A DNA stretch of 64,000 bases from RGIG5579 sp045541915 (GTDB lineage Bacteria; Bacillota; Clostridia; Oscillospirales; SIG627). The stretch lies in contig JAZQJZ010000015.1 in assembly GCA_045541915.1 (NCBI GenBank), positions 16,893 through 80,892 on the forward strand. The letters run 5' to 3'. Below, one piece after another: positions 44,693-53,267 of this stretch; the first letter of the stretch is position 1; the number at the start of each line of letters is the position of its first letter. The notes beneath the pieces are model-generated. The model saw nothing but the letters and a program-made list of their open reading frames with translations. It made no database searches and was not told the origin of the DNA. Made by a program: the position numbers and the translations under genes.

Positions 44693-44721
44693 TTGACAAA
44701 GAAAAAAAACTATGCTATGAT
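44693..44721 (+). promoter_or_regulatory. promoter of tRNA-Lys
   Basis: TTGACA (44693-44698), 17-base spacer, TATGAT (44716-44721), 26 bases before the mature tRNA. Confidence 0.8.
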
Positions 44722-44747
44722 AACAGTCGCGCCAAACAACGCGCCTC

Positions 44748-44823
44748 GATTCATTAGCTCAGCCGGTAGAGCACTTGACTTTTAATCAAGGGGTCCGGAG
44801 TTCGAATCTCCGATGAATCACCA
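44748..44823 (+). tRNA. tRNA-Lys (anticodon TTT)
   Basis: Acceptor stem GATTCAT with ATGAATC, D arm AGCTCAGCCGGTAGAGC, anticodon stem-loop TTGACTTTTAATCAA with TTT, T arm CCGGAGTTCGAATCTCCG, discriminator A and an encoded CCA. All stems pair. Confidence 0.97.
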
Positions 44824-44862
44824 AAATACCCGAAACACTTGTGGTTTCGGGTATTTTCTTTT
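44823..44862 (+). terminator. terminator of tRNA-Lys
   Basis: AAAATACCCGAAAC pairs with GTTTCGGGTATTTT, followed by CTTTTATTTT. Confidence 0.85.
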
Positions 44863-44928
44863 ATTTTCGCAAAATTTCTTGAACGCTTGGTTTTTGACAT
44901 AAAAAAAGAAAATCAAGAGGACAGAAAA

Positions 44929-45120
44929 ATGGCTTTCTGTTATTATGGGTATGAGGTGAACAAGGTGGAAGAAAAGAAGTTGCCGCAGAGGAAACGTAAC
45001 CGGTGGAAGAATTATGATTATGATTCAAAGGGAGCCTATTTCGTTACGATTTGCACAAAGGACAAAAAAATATTTTGTGGGATCGTCCTTTTGATCTGCA
45101 ACATTACGATTGTGTTGTAG
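44929..45120 (+). pseudogene. truncated REP-associated (RAYT/IS200-like) transposase
   Basis: The start of a Y1-type transposase is readable: KLPQRKRNRWKNYDYDSKGAYFVTICTKDKK, shown in part as NRWKNYDYDSKGAYFVTIC, the hallmark N-terminus of RAYT proteins. The frame stops after about 63 codons exactly where a REP palindrome begins. The catalytic HxH and Tyr regions are absent. It keeps a ribosome site (GAGGAC) but cannot make an active enzyme. Confidence 0.75.
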
Positions 45121-45140
45121 GGGCGAACTGTGTTCGCCCG
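45115..45140 (+). repeat. REP-like palindrome 1
   Basis: GTAGGGGCGAAC, then GTTCGCCCG: an 8-base perfect stem (45121-45128 with 45132-45139) behind a GTAG head. Confidence 0.65.
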
Positions 45141-45279
45141 AAAAATTTGCCCTTATCAAAAATGGGAGAAGCGGATTCTCTGGAGTTGCTTTCCATTATA
45201 CGTATGTGCAAGGAGATCCAAGATTCTTTCCGTTTCGATTGATGGGGCAAGGTTCTTCTGATAAATTTCCTTATAAGCA

Positions 45280-45312
45280 ACAAGGAGAGGGCAAATCCCT
45301 CTCCTTTCTTTG
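45280..45312 (+). terminator. hairpin with T-rich tail in the RAYT remnant region
   Basis: GGAGAGGG pairs perfectly with CCCTCTCC (45284-45304), followed by TTTCTTTG. No gene upstream needs it. Confidence 0.5.
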
Positions 45313-45354
45313 TTCTGCGGGGATCATTTCGAATATTTTTTTACACCCATAAAC

Positions 45355-45381
45355 CTTGTAGGGGCGGCAATCTGCCGCCCG
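45355..45381 (+). repeat. REP-like palindrome 2
   Basis: GTAGGGGCGGCA, ATC, TGCCGCCCG: same head and stem design as palindrome 1. Confidence 0.65.
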
Positions 45382-45464
45382 TTTGGCAGAGAACAAAATC
45401 GGCGAAAAAAAGCCTTTTCCAGGGGGGGAAGGCTCTTCCGGAAAAACAAACGTTGTGTGAAATC

Positions 45465-45493
45465 GGCGGGAGGCAAATTGCCTCCCCTACAGG
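45465..45493 (-). repeat. REP-like palindrome 3 (inverted)
   Basis: GGGAGGCAA and TTGCCTCCC, followed by CCTAC, so the GTAGG head is on the minus strand. Opposite orientation to the other two, as in paired REP elements. Confidence 0.6.
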
Positions 45494-45513
45494 GTTAGGC
45501 GGCGCCGGAAACA

Positions 45514-45551
45514 AAAAATCCCTCGATGGATTTCATCGAGGGGTCTTTTTT
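45514..45551. terminator. terminator after the DUF1836 gene
   Basis: CCCTCGATG and CATCGAGGGG form the stem, with A and T runs on the two sides. Same CTCGATG core as the terminators at 19075 and 63886. Confidence 0.8.
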
Positions 45552-46146
45552 ACTGCTTTTGCTTTTCTTTTTTGGGCTTGGATTCTTTTTTCTCTTTCTT
45601 TTCCTTCTTCTTTTCCTTTTCCTTTTCCTTTTTTTCCTCGTCACCGTTTCTTTGAGGCCAGGTCAACTGGGCGCGGCGAAAGGCACGGCGGGAATCGGTA
45701 ATGGCGGCAAAGGCCACCAAGGCGGCGCGAAGGGCATGCTCTGTGGAGTTTTCTTCTTCCGGGAAGGAAAACTGTGTTCCGTGAAAAACGCAGGAGAGGG
45801 CCCGGTCCAGCTCCTGAGAAAAGAGCCTATAAAGATTTTCTTCTCCCAAGGCATCCTCAAGGTTTTCCAAGAGTCCGGAGATTTCCGAAAGCTGGAGAAA
45901 ACTTTTTAAAATGCAGATCATAAAAAGCTTGGCCAACTGCCCCTTGCTGTAGCGCTTATTCTGGGGAGGGGGAAGAAGCTTTTGCTTGACATAATTGTTG
46001 ATCATGGTGGAGGTGATGCACTTTTCCTCGGGGAAGTAGGGATCCAGGTGCTTTTCCAGAACGGAGATCACCTGATCCATATAAAGTTCAATATCGGGAA
46101 AATCCGCCCACTGGGGCGCGATCAATTCCGGCAGAGTCTGATCCAT
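45550..46146 (-). CDS. DUF1836 domain protein
   Basis: 198 residues. The central part ITSTMINNYVKQKLLPPPQNKRYSKGQLAKL is the DUF1836 MerR-like helix-turn-helix with the NNYVK and RYSKxQLA landmarks. The last 35 residues are almost only Lys and Glu (KKEKEKEKKKEKKEKK), a highly charged tail rarely part of the family. It probably binds DNA or a regulatory partner; no target is known. It stands alone before a terminator. Confidence 0.83.
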   Translation of the reverse strand: MDQTLPELIAPQWADFPDIELYMDQVISVLEKHLDPYFPEEKCITSTMINNYVKQKLLPPPQNKRYSKGQLAKLFMICILKSFLQLSEISGLLENLEDALGEENLYRLFSQELDRALSCVFHGTQFSFPEEENSTEHALRAALVAFAAITDSRRAFRRAQLTWPQRNGDEEKKEKEKEKKKEKKEKKESKPKKEKQKQ

Positions 46147-46270
46147 TGTTTCTCCTTGAAATTTTGTTCACTTTGTGTTAGTCTATTCGTGTATCCTATT
46201 TACCAAAAGTGTATCACATTCGCCACAAAACGTCAAGAGATGAAAACCAAAAACATTTTGAAAAAATCTA

Positions 46271-46299
46271 TTGACATTGTTTGCAAAAATTGGTAATAT
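46271..46299 (+). promoter_or_regulatory. sigma-A promoter of the acyl-CoA synthetase
   Basis: TTGACA (46271-46276), 17-base spacer, TAATAT (46294-46299). Confidence 0.7.
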
Positions 46300-46345
46300 A
46301 GTTTTCGATACCAGATGAGAAAAAGGAAAACGAGAGGAAATGAAT

Positions 46346-48043
46346 ATGGCAAAAAAATTCAAGCAGCTTCCCTTAAATGAGGTCTCCAAAATTGAGAGGA
46401 TCCAGGATATTCTCACCCAGGCGGTGGCAGAGTGTCCCGACAAGATCGCATATAAGCACAAAAATGCAAAGCAGGAGCTTCTGGAGGTAAACTACCGGGA
46501 GTTTTACGAAGATGTGAAGGCAGTGGGTAGTGCCCTTTCCGATCTGGGCGTGGACCAGGAGCACATTGCTTGCGTTGCGGAAAACAGCTACAACTGGATC
46601 AATGTTTACCTTTCTGTTCTTTGCTCCAGAGGCGTTTACCTTCCGGTGGACAAGGAATTGCCGGTAGAGGATATGCTTTACGTTCTCACCTCCGGAGACG
46701 CTAAGGTGGTATTTTATTCCAAGCGCTTTGAAGGATTTTTCCAGGAGAACAAGGAAAAGCTTTCTCAGGTGAAGTATTATATCGGCTTTGACCGGGAAGA
46801 GGACGAGGGAGAATTTCTTTCCTTTGCCAAACTGAAGGAAAAAGGAAAGAAGCTTTTGGGCGAGGGTTATGACGTTTATACTTCTCATATGACCTCCTCC
46901 GACATTCACGCGCTGAAGCTTTTGGTTTATACCTCCGGTACCACCGGCATTGCCAAGGGCGTGATGCTTTCCGAAGAGAATCTGGTTTGTGAGGTGTACC
47001 ACGGATTGCAGGTGGCCGATATTTTAACCGTTGGCCTTTCCGTTCTGCCTTATCACCACACCTATGAAGCGGTGGTGGGTATTCTGGTGTATCTGCACCG
47101 CCATGCGGTGACCTGCATCAACGATTCCCTTGCGGCTATTTTGAAGAACCTAAAGCTCTATCAGCCGGACTTTATTTATCTGGTTCCCGCATTCCTTGAA
47201 ATGTTCTATAAGAAGATCCGTGCCACCATGGAGGAAAAGGGCAAGTGGGAAACCTTCCAGACCGGTGCCAAGATCTCCAAATTCCTTTTGAAATTGGGCA
47301 TTGACGTGCGCAGAATGCTCTTTGCCGAGCTGCACGAGACCTTTGGCGGAAAACTGAGACTGATGGTAGTGGGCGCCGCTCCCCTCCGTCCCGAAGTGAG
47401 CAACTTCTTTGAAACGGTAGGCATCACCGTTTGCCAAGGCTACGGTATTACCGAGTGCTCTCCTCTGGTCAGCGTGAACCGTAACAACAAATATGCCGAT
47501 CCCGAAACGGTAGGTATGCCCTTGCCGTGCCTTGAGGTTCGCATTGACAACCCCGGCGAAGACGGCAACGGCGAGATCTGCGTAAAGGGCAAGACCGTAA
47601 TGCTGGGTTATTACAAGAATCCCGAAGAGACCGAAAGGGTGATGGTGGACGGTTGGTTCCACACGGGAGATTTGGGTAGCTTTGACGAAAGAGGCTTCCT
47701 TTCCATCACCGGACGCTGCAAGAACCTGATCGTTCTGGACAACGGTAAGAATGTATATCCGGAGGAATTGGAAAATTACATTATGAATGTGCCTTATATG
47801 GCAGAGGTCGTGGTGCGCGGCGTGAAGGACGATACCGGCAAGACCGTGATCCTGGCAGAGGTATTCCTTTCCAAGGATAAGGTGAAGGAAATGGACCAGG
47901 CTCCCGACGAAGCCAAGGTTCTTTCCGATATCCGCGCCCTCACCGCATCCCTTCCCATGTATAAGCAGGTTTCCAAGGTTCAGATCCGGGAAAAGGAATT
48001 TGAAAAGACCACCACCAAAAAGATCCGCAGAGTTTACAACTGA
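46346..48043 (+). CDS. long-chain fatty acid--CoA ligase-like AMP-binding protein
   Basis: About 565 residues of the ANL superfamily. YTSGTTGIAKGVMLS (P-loop, about 194), GYGITECSPLVS (about 370), WFHTGDLGSFDERGFLSITGR and the C-terminal KTTTKKIRRVYN Lys region are present. The block YHHTYEAVVG is typical of long-chain acyl-CoA synthetases. Unlike the ligase at 30735, it is monocistronic and has no T-box. Start at 46346 chosen for ribosome-site spacing (GAGG eight bases upstream). Confidence 0.9.
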   Translation: MAKKFKQLPLNEVSKIERIQDILTQAVAECPDKIAYKHKNAKQELLEVNYREFYEDVKAVGSALSDLGVDQEHIACVAENSYNWINVYLSVLCSRGVYLPVDKELPVEDMLYVLTSGDAKVVFYSKRFEGFFQENKEKLSQVKYYIGFDREEDEGEFLSFAKLKEKGKKLLGEGYDVYTSHMTSSDIHALKLLVYTSGTTGIAKGVMLSEENLVCEVYHGLQVADILTVGLSVLPYHHTYEAVVGILVYLHRHAVTCINDSLAAILKNLKLYQPDFIYLVPAFLEMFYKKIRATMEEKGKWETFQTGAKISKFLLKLGIDVRRMLFAELHETFGGKLRLMVVGAAPLRPEVSNFFETVGITVCQGYGITECSPLVSVNRNNKYADPETVGMPLPCLEVRIDNPGEDGNGEICVKGKTVMLGYYKNPEETERVMVDGWFHTGDLGSFDERGFLSITGRCKNLIVLDNGKNVYPEELENYIMNVPYMAEVVVRGVKDDTGKTVILAEVFLSKDKVKEMDQAPDEAKVLSDIRALTASLPMYKQVSKVQIREKEFEKTTTKKIRRVYN

Positions 48044-48046
48044 TCC

Positions 48047-48082
48047 AAATGCTCCGGGAGGCTTTCCCGGGGCATTTTTTGC
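48047..48082 (+). terminator. terminator of the acyl-CoA synthetase gene
   Basis: ATGCTCCGGG pairs with CCCGGGGCAT (one bulge), followed by six T. Confidence 0.8.
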
Positions 48083-48097
48083 CCGAAAGAAAAACTA

Positions 48098-48126
48098 TTG
48101 AAAGAATCGGAAAAAAATGGTACAAT
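48098..48126 (+). promoter_or_regulatory. sigma-A promoter of rnfC
   Basis: TTGAAA (48098-48103), 17-base spacer, TACAAT (48121-48126). Confidence 0.65.
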
Positions 48127-48202
48127 ATAATAGATAAAATGGGAAGTGCGGTTTTTTCATGGGAAAAAACGTATGATTTGAGAAAAAAGAAGGAGAAAGT
48201 AT

Positions 48203-49513
48203 ATGGCTTTGAGCTTTCGCGGCGGCATTTCTCTGGAGGGGAACAAATTCACCTCCGGCGCCAAAATTGAGATCCAGCCGGCCCCTGCCATTGTTACCAT
48301 TCCGCTCCTGCAGCATTTAGGAGAGCCGCTTCGTGCTCTGGTTTCCGTGGGAGACCGGGTAAAAAAGGGTCAGAAGATCGCTTTGTCCGATGACGGCGCC
48401 CTGCCTCTTCATGCCAGTGTTTCCGGCAAGATCCTTGCCATTCAAAAGGCTGTGACCACCTTGGGCGAAATGGATGCCATTGTGATCGAAAACGATTTCA
48501 AAGAAGAAATTTGCCCCTCTGCCAAGCCCTTTCATAAGCCCATCTTCCAGGCGGAGCCGGAGGAGATCTGTGAGCACATCAAGGAAAAGGGCATTGTGGG
48601 AATGGGCGTGAAGGCCTATCCCACCTGGCAGAAGATCGAGCAGGCCAGAGGAAAGGTCCAGCGCGTTCTGATCAACTGTGCCGAAAGTGAGCCGTATCTC
48701 ACCTCGGACCACCGGATCCTTCTGGACAAAACCGCGGAGGTGGTGGGCGGTGTGAAGATCCTTCTTCGCGCGCTCCAGTGCGAGAGGGCCATCTTTGCCA
48801 TTGAAAACAACAAGGAAGATGCCATTGATGCCGTTCAAAGAGCCACCGGCGGCAGTGAAAATTTCGGCATAGCTGTGTTTCAAAATAAGTATCCTCAAGG
48901 GGATGAGAAGCAGCTGCTTCGTGCCATTACCGGCAAAGAGATCCCCCAGGGATGTACGGCGGTGGATATGGGGGCGGTCACTTTTAATGCGGAGACCTGC
49001 TGGGCCATTTACCGTGCCTTTGTGACCGGGCTTCCTTCCATTGACCGGGTGATCACCGTCAGCGGAGAGAGCATCAAAAGACCGGCGAACCTTCTGGTTC
49101 CCCTGGGAATCAGTGTGAACGAGGTGATCCAGCGCTGCGGAGGCTTTTCCAAAGCACCGGATCTGCTTCTTTCCGGCGGCCCTATGATGGGCGATGTGAT
49201 CTCCGACGGCGCGGTGCCGGTGACCAAGTGTGTCAGCGCCATTTTGGCCCTGAACTGCCAAGAGCATAAGGAGACCTCCTGTATTCGCTGCGGCAGGTGC
49301 GTCCGGGCTTGTCCCATGAGGCTGATGCCCCATAAGCTTTACCGGGCAGCGGAAAAGAAAAACAAAAAAAGAGCCCTTTCTCTGAGCATAGAAGCCTGTA
49401 CGGAATGTGGTCTTTGCACCTATATTTGTCCCTCGCGCATTGATCTTTTGGGTCATATCCGCCGGGGGAAGGAGGAGTTTTTTTCCTCTGCTGATTCGGA
49501 AGGAAAGGATTGA
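48203..49513 (+). CDS. rnfC: RnfC, ferredoxin:NAD+ oxidoreductase subunit
   Basis: 436 residues. The N-terminal FRGGISLEGNKF and barrel-sandwich region, the NAD/FMN-type central domain (INCAESEPYLTSDHRIL) and two 4Fe-4S motifs, CIRCGRCVRACP (about 358) and CTECGLCTYICP (about 399), are in RnfC order. In the Rnf complex it carries the NADH site facing the cytosol. It overlaps rnfD by a few bases of its ribosome site. Confidence 0.94.
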   Translation: MALSFRGGISLEGNKFTSGAKIEIQPAPAIVTIPLLQHLGEPLRALVSVGDRVKKGQKIALSDDGALPLHASVSGKILAIQKAVTTLGEMDAIVIENDFKEEICPSAKPFHKPIFQAEPEEICEHIKEKGIVGMGVKAYPTWQKIEQARGKVQRVLINCAESEPYLTSDHRILLDKTAEVVGGVKILLRALQCERAIFAIENNKEDAIDAVQRATGGSENFGIAVFQNKYPQGDEKQLLRAITGKEIPQGCTAVDMGAVTFNAETCWAIYRAFVTGLPSIDRVITVSGESIKRPANLLVPLGISVNEVIQRCGGFSKAPDLLLSGGPMMGDVISDGAVPVTKCVSAILALNCQEHKETSCIRCGRCVRACPMRLMPHKLYRAAEKKNKKRALSLSIEACTECGLCTYICPSRIDLLGHIRRGKEEFFSSADSEGKD

Positions 49514-49515
49514 AT

Positions 49516-50628
49516 ATGGAATACGCGAAAAAAAGTCCGCACATTCGTTGCGAGAACGATACCCGTTCCATCATGCAGGATGTTTTGGTGGCACTGATTC
49601 CCTCTTTTGTTTGGGGAATGTATGTCTTTGGCTTGCGCACTGTGTCCATTTTGCTTTTGAGCGTGCTTTCCTGTCTTTTAACGGAATGGCTTGGGGCCAA
49701 GCTTCTTCGCCGAAAAGATACCCTTTGGGATCTTTCTGCAGTGGTGACCGGCTTTCTTCTGGCGGCCGGAATGCCTGTTAGCGTACCTCTTTTTCTGGTG
49801 CCGCTGGGGGCTTTTCTTGCCATTGGAATCGGCAAGGTCTTATTTGGAGGATTGGGGAAAAACTGGTTTAACCCGGCGCTTTTCTCTTTGGCGGCGCTGC
49901 ACCTTTTCTTCCCTGATGATATGCTTCGGTTCACCCGGCCCTTTGCTCCTTTTTCACCCTTTCAAGCAGTGCTTCCGGAAGAGGTGGTAGCAGGGGAAGT
50001 GGTCGCCCATCCTCTTGCGATTTTGAAGGAAGGGGCTTTGCCGGAGGATCTTCCTCTTTCCCAGATGCTCTCCGGCTCACTTCCCGGAACGGTGGGTGAG
50101 GTTTCCACGCTGCTTCTTTTGGCCGGATTTCTCTATCTTCTGGTGCGCCGGGTCATTTCCTGGCATATTCCGGTTTGCTATCTTGGCACGTTTTCAATCC
50201 TTTCGGCTCTCTTTCCCTTATCGGAAATGGGAAGATGGGAATTTCTTTCTGTAAGCGTGCTGACGGGAAGTGTGATCCTGGGGGCTTTGTTTATGGCCAC
50301 CGATCCGGTCACCAGTCCCGTGACAAAATGGGGAAAGGTTTTCTTTGGCATCCTTTGCGGCGCTCTGACGGTTCTTCTTCGCCGAAAAACTGCTGCCTTT
50401 GACGGGGTGATCCCGGCCATTCTTCTGGCTGAGATGACCACCGGGATCTGGGACTTTCTGTTCCGTCCCAGGGTGTACGGAAAGCGGCGCGATTTGCTGG
50501 ACCGTGTGATGGCGCTTCCGGAACGGGTCCGGGCACTGCCCGTCCGGGTTGCGGAATGGAAGGAAAACACCTTTGCACTGTGGCAGAGGATGAAAGAAGC
50601 TGTCTCCAAAAAAGAAACCAAGGAATAA
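49516..50628 (+). CDS. rnfD: RnfD, membrane subunit
   Basis: About 370 residues with nine or ten membrane helices. SPHIRCENDTRSIMQDVLVALIP near the start (HIRCENDTRSIMQDVLVAL), GGLGKNWFNPALFS and FMATDPVTSPVTKWGK are RnfD/NqrB landmarks. It carries covalent flavin in characterised complexes. Start at 49516 with AAGGAAAGG upstream; rnfC ends three bases earlier. A terminator follows at once, so rnfG, E, A and B are not in this operon. Confidence 0.94.
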   Translation: MEYAKKSPHIRCENDTRSIMQDVLVALIPSFVWGMYVFGLRTVSILLLSVLSCLLTEWLGAKLLRRKDTLWDLSAVVTGFLLAAGMPVSVPLFLVPLGAFLAIGIGKVLFGGLGKNWFNPALFSLAALHLFFPDDMLRFTRPFAPFSPFQAVLPEEVVAGEVVAHPLAILKEGALPEDLPLSQMLSGSLPGTVGEVSTLLLLAGFLYLLVRRVISWHIPVCYLGTFSILSALFPLSEMGRWEFLSVSVLTGSVILGALFMATDPVTSPVTKWGKVFFGILCGALTVLLRRKTAAFDGVIPAILLAEMTTGIWDFLFRPRVYGKRRDLLDRVMALPERVRALPVRVAEWKENTFALWQRMKEAVSKKETKE

Positions 50629-50635
50629 AAAATAT

Positions 50636-50676
50636 AGACCGCGCAAATTCAATTTGAATTTACGCGGTCTTTTTTT
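50636..50676. terminator. bidirectional terminator between rnfD and an unknown membrane gene
   Basis: AGACCGCG..AAATTCAA pairs with TTGAATTT.ACGCGGTCT (50636-50671). The stop codon of the convergent gene (50649) lies inside this hairpin. Confidence 0.85.
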
Positions 50677-52040
50677 GCCCTTTTTGCAGTAAGAAAAAAG
50701 AGAAAAAGGCAAAGGAGAATGTGGATCAAAAGAGAGAGATTTGGTGCCTGGCTTCGGGGAAGATAGGGCGGATAGGAGGGGAGAAGAGCTGAGACCAGAT
50801 CCAAATGCACAAAGGGGAGAAGTTGCAGCAAGATGGAATCCGAAAGAAGAAGGCGCGCAAAAAAGGAGAGAATCCAATAGAGACAAAGGGACAAAAGAGA
50901 AACAAACAGGCTTCGCCTGTTCTTTTTTTTGCCTGAAAAGAAAAGAAAGGCAAGGCAGATGGCCGGAAGAGAAGAAACGGCCCGCACAAGAAAGCGCAGA
51001 CAAAGAGCCGGAAAAAAGGGAACAAAAAACACCCTTTGAAAGCACAAAACAAGGTAGGAAGCGATGCTTTCGGGAGCAAAGAGGAGAGTGGCAAGAAAAA
51101 GGCCCAAAAGGGAAAAAAGAAGAAGAGAAAAAAGGGCAAGGAGAGCGCACAGAAAACTGGAAAAAAGGAAAACAGAATCGCCTTTGTTAAGGCGCTCTTT
51201 CCAAATGAGATACAAAAGGAAGGACAGTGTCAGGAAGAAAAGCAGACCCTCGGAAAACAAAAGGGTTTCTAAATTTGCCGGAACCGGATCAAAATCTTGA
51301 TTTTGGAGCATTTGAATGTGCCCATCCCGAAGGGCCGAAAATTCTTTTTTTTCTGTCTCGGAGAGGGGGGAGGCTTTGCGATAAGGATGGTAAAGATCAA
51401 GACCCTCTTCCAGGCTCTCTTCCAGCAGGGTGATCTGGGTGATCAAGGCACTCTCTGCCGGCAGAAGGGCGCCGTCCAGGGTGGAATAATAGCGCAAAGA
51501 GGCCTCTCGCACCTCTTTTTTTGCTTCCGTCGGTGTTTTTTTGTCCTCCTGAACCAGAAAAGACTCGTAAAAGGAAAGAAAGCCGGGAATATCCTTTTTG
51601 GTGAGAATGGCAGAAAGAGCTCTGTCAAGCTCCTCCAGGTGCTGACGCCTTGGGGTATTTTCACGGGTGGGATAGGTGTTTAAAATTTCCCATTCCCGAA
51701 TGATGCGGGCATAAATGCTGGCCGCTTCAAAATAAAAGTCACCGCTCCAGATAGGCAAGGAAAAGCGAAGGGCCGTTTCAAAAAACAGGATCTTTTGCCG
51801 GGGCTGGGCCAGGTCATCCTCCGGGCCAAGGGCGGCGTATTCCGATTTTGCCTGCTCCAGCATAGAAGTGATCTCTGCCCTTTCTTCTTCAAATCCTTCG
51901 GCTTTTTGCGCCGGCTCCGCACGGGTGAAAAAAAGACCCAGGGAAAGACCGGAAAGAAACAGGAAGGCTGCGAAAAAGAAAAAAACGGGAGGAAAAAAGG
52001 AGGGGAGAGTGCGACGGACGGAGAGAAAAAACGCCTTCAT
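50649..52040 (-). CDS. membrane protein of unknown function
   Basis: About 463 residues. One N-terminal membrane helix (residues 15-38), an extracytoplasmic domain of about 200 mainly helical, charged residues, then five or six membrane helices. The layout is that of an ABC-2 type permease subunit, but no ABC ATPase lies nearby and I cannot confirm the family. The ATG at 52040 shares one base with the stop codon of the exonuclease gene (TAATG), so it is translationally coupled to it. Confidence 0.8.
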   Translation of the reverse strand: MKAFFLSVRRTLPSFFPPVFFFFAAFLFLSGLSLGLFFTRAEPAQKAEGFEEERAEITSMLEQAKSEYAALGPEDDLAQPRQKILFFETALRFSLPIWSGDFYFEAASIYARIIREWEILNTYPTRENTPRRQHLEELDRALSAILTKKDIPGFLSFYESFLVQEDKKTPTEAKKEVREASLRYYSTLDGALLPAESALITQITLLEESLEEGLDLYHPYRKASPLSETEKKEFSALRDGHIQMLQNQDFDPVPANLETLLFSEGLLFFLTLSFLLYLIWKERLNKGDSVFLFSSFLCALLALFSLLLFSLLGLFLATLLFAPESIASYLVLCFQRVFFVPFFPALCLRFLVRAVSSLPAICLAFLFFSGKKKNRRSLFVSLLSLCLYWILSFFARLLLSDSILLQLLPFVHLDLVSALLPSYPPYLPRSQAPNLSLLIHILLCLFLFFLTAKRAKKDRVNSN

Positions 52041-52792
52041 TACACATCCAGGGTCAGCTCCACGGGGCAATGGTCACTGCCGTGGATCTGGGAAAGGATC
52101 CGGTGTTCCCGGATGGCACAATTTAAATCCTGAGAGGTGACAAAATAGTCAATGCGCCAGCCCACATTTCTTTCTCTTGCGCGCATCCGATAGCTCCACC
52201 AGGAATAGGCGTCCCTTTGATCGGGATAAAGGTAGCGGAAGGAATCGGTAAAGCCGGCCTCTAAAAGAAGGGAGAATTTTTCTCTTTCTTCATCGGAAAA
52301 GCCGGGGTTTCCCACATTGGCCTTGGGGTGGGTAAGGTCGATCTCCTGATGGGCCACGTTTAAGTCTCCGCAAAGCACCACACTTTTTTCCTTTGCCAGT
52401 TGGGAAAGATATGCGCGAAGATCGTCTTCATACTCCATTCGGTAATCCAGTCTCGCCAGGCCCGGCTGGGCATTGGGGGTATAGGAATTGACGAAGAAAA
52501 AGGAATCCGTCTCCAGGGTGATCAGACGTCCCTCATCGCTGTATTTTCCGTCGATGCCGTACCGGACGGAAAGGGGCTTTTTCTTGGAAAAAATCAGAGT
52601 GCCGGAATAGCCCTTCTTTTCCGCACTGCTCCAGAACTGGTGGTAACCGGGAGACAGCACCTCTGCCTGGTCCCGGTGCATTTTGGTTTCCTGCACGGCG
52701 AAAAGATCGGCATCTGCCTGGGCAAAAAAATCCCAAAAGCCTTTGCCGATGCAGGCGCGTAATCCGTTTACATTCCAAGAGATCAGTTTCAT
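52040..52792 (-). CDS. xth: exodeoxyribonuclease III
   Basis: 250 residues of the endonuclease/exonuclease/phosphatase fold. ISWNVNGLRA at the start, LFAVQETKMH (metal Glu), NSYTPNAQPG, CGDLNVAHQEIDL (active Asp and Asn) and GSDHCPVELTL (catalytic His) are all present. It removes abasic and blocked 3' ends in base-excision repair. Length is normal. Confidence 0.95.
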   Translation of the reverse strand: MKLISWNVNGLRACIGKGFWDFFAQADADLFAVQETKMHRDQAEVLSPGYHQFWSSAEKKGYSGTLIFSKKKPLSVRYGIDGKYSDEGRLITLETDSFFFVNSYTPNAQPGLARLDYRMEYEDDLRAYLSQLAKEKSVVLCGDLNVAHQEIDLTHPKANVGNPGFSDEEREKFSLLLEAGFTDSFRYLYPDQRDAYSWWSYRMRARERNVGWRIDYFVTSQDLNCAIREHRILSQIHGSDHCPVELTLDV

Positions 52793-52945
52793 TTTTCCCC
52801 CAAAAAGTGTTTTTTTTCATTATATCGGCCCGGTGGTGAAAAGTCAATGGAAGGAAATTTCATTCAAAAGCAAAATGCGACAGAATTTCCCCTTTCCCTT
52901 TGCTACCATAGGTTCAAAGGAATGAAAAAAGAAAGGAAGGAGACC

Positions 52946-53257
52946 ATGAAGCTACTCACCGCGGAAAAAGAGGGGGATTATATTGTCCGGATCACAGGAG
53001 ACATTGATCATCACAGTGCTCCGGGTATCCGGGAAGAGATCGACCGGGAATTGAAACGGATCCGGCCCAAGAGCCTTGTTTTGGATCTGGGGAGCACGGA
53101 TTTTATGGATTCCTCCGGCTTGGGACTGATTTTGGGGAGACTGCGAAGAACCCAGGAATTGGGAATCGCTCTGACGCTTTTAAATCCCACGGAGCAAATC
53201 GTCAAGATCCTCCGCTTGGCCGGAGTGGAAAAAACGCTGGATATCAGATATTTATGA
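52946..53257 (+). CDS. spoIIAA: anti-sigma F factor antagonist SpoIIAA
   Basis: 103 residues, STAS domain. The phosphorylated Ser is in DFMDSSGLGLILGR (about residues 54-67). When dephosphorylated it binds SpoIIAB and frees sigma-F in the forespore. GGAAGGAG precedes the chosen start; longer frames have no ribosome site. First gene of the spoIIA operon. Confidence 0.95.
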   Translation: MKLLTAEKEGDYIVRITGDIDHHSAPGIREEIDRELKRIRPKSLVLDLGSTDFMDSSGLGLILGRLRRTQELGIALTLLNPTEQIVKILRLAGVEKTLDIRYL

Positions 53258-53267
53258 GGATGAAAAA

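Noticed and set aside
45115..45493. Repeated palindromes suggesting a CRISPR array
   Set aside because: Only three units, irregular spacing, different stems and mixed orientation; no cas genes. REP elements fit better.
50741..51433. Several Lys/Arg-rich plus-strand frames
   Set aside because: Antisense of the Leu/Phe-rich membrane protein gene; composition explained by the complement.
52846..52880. A sigma-H promoter before spoIIAA
   Set aside because: GAAGGAAAT and ACAGAATTT are present but about 21 bases apart, too far for the known 11-12 base spacing.
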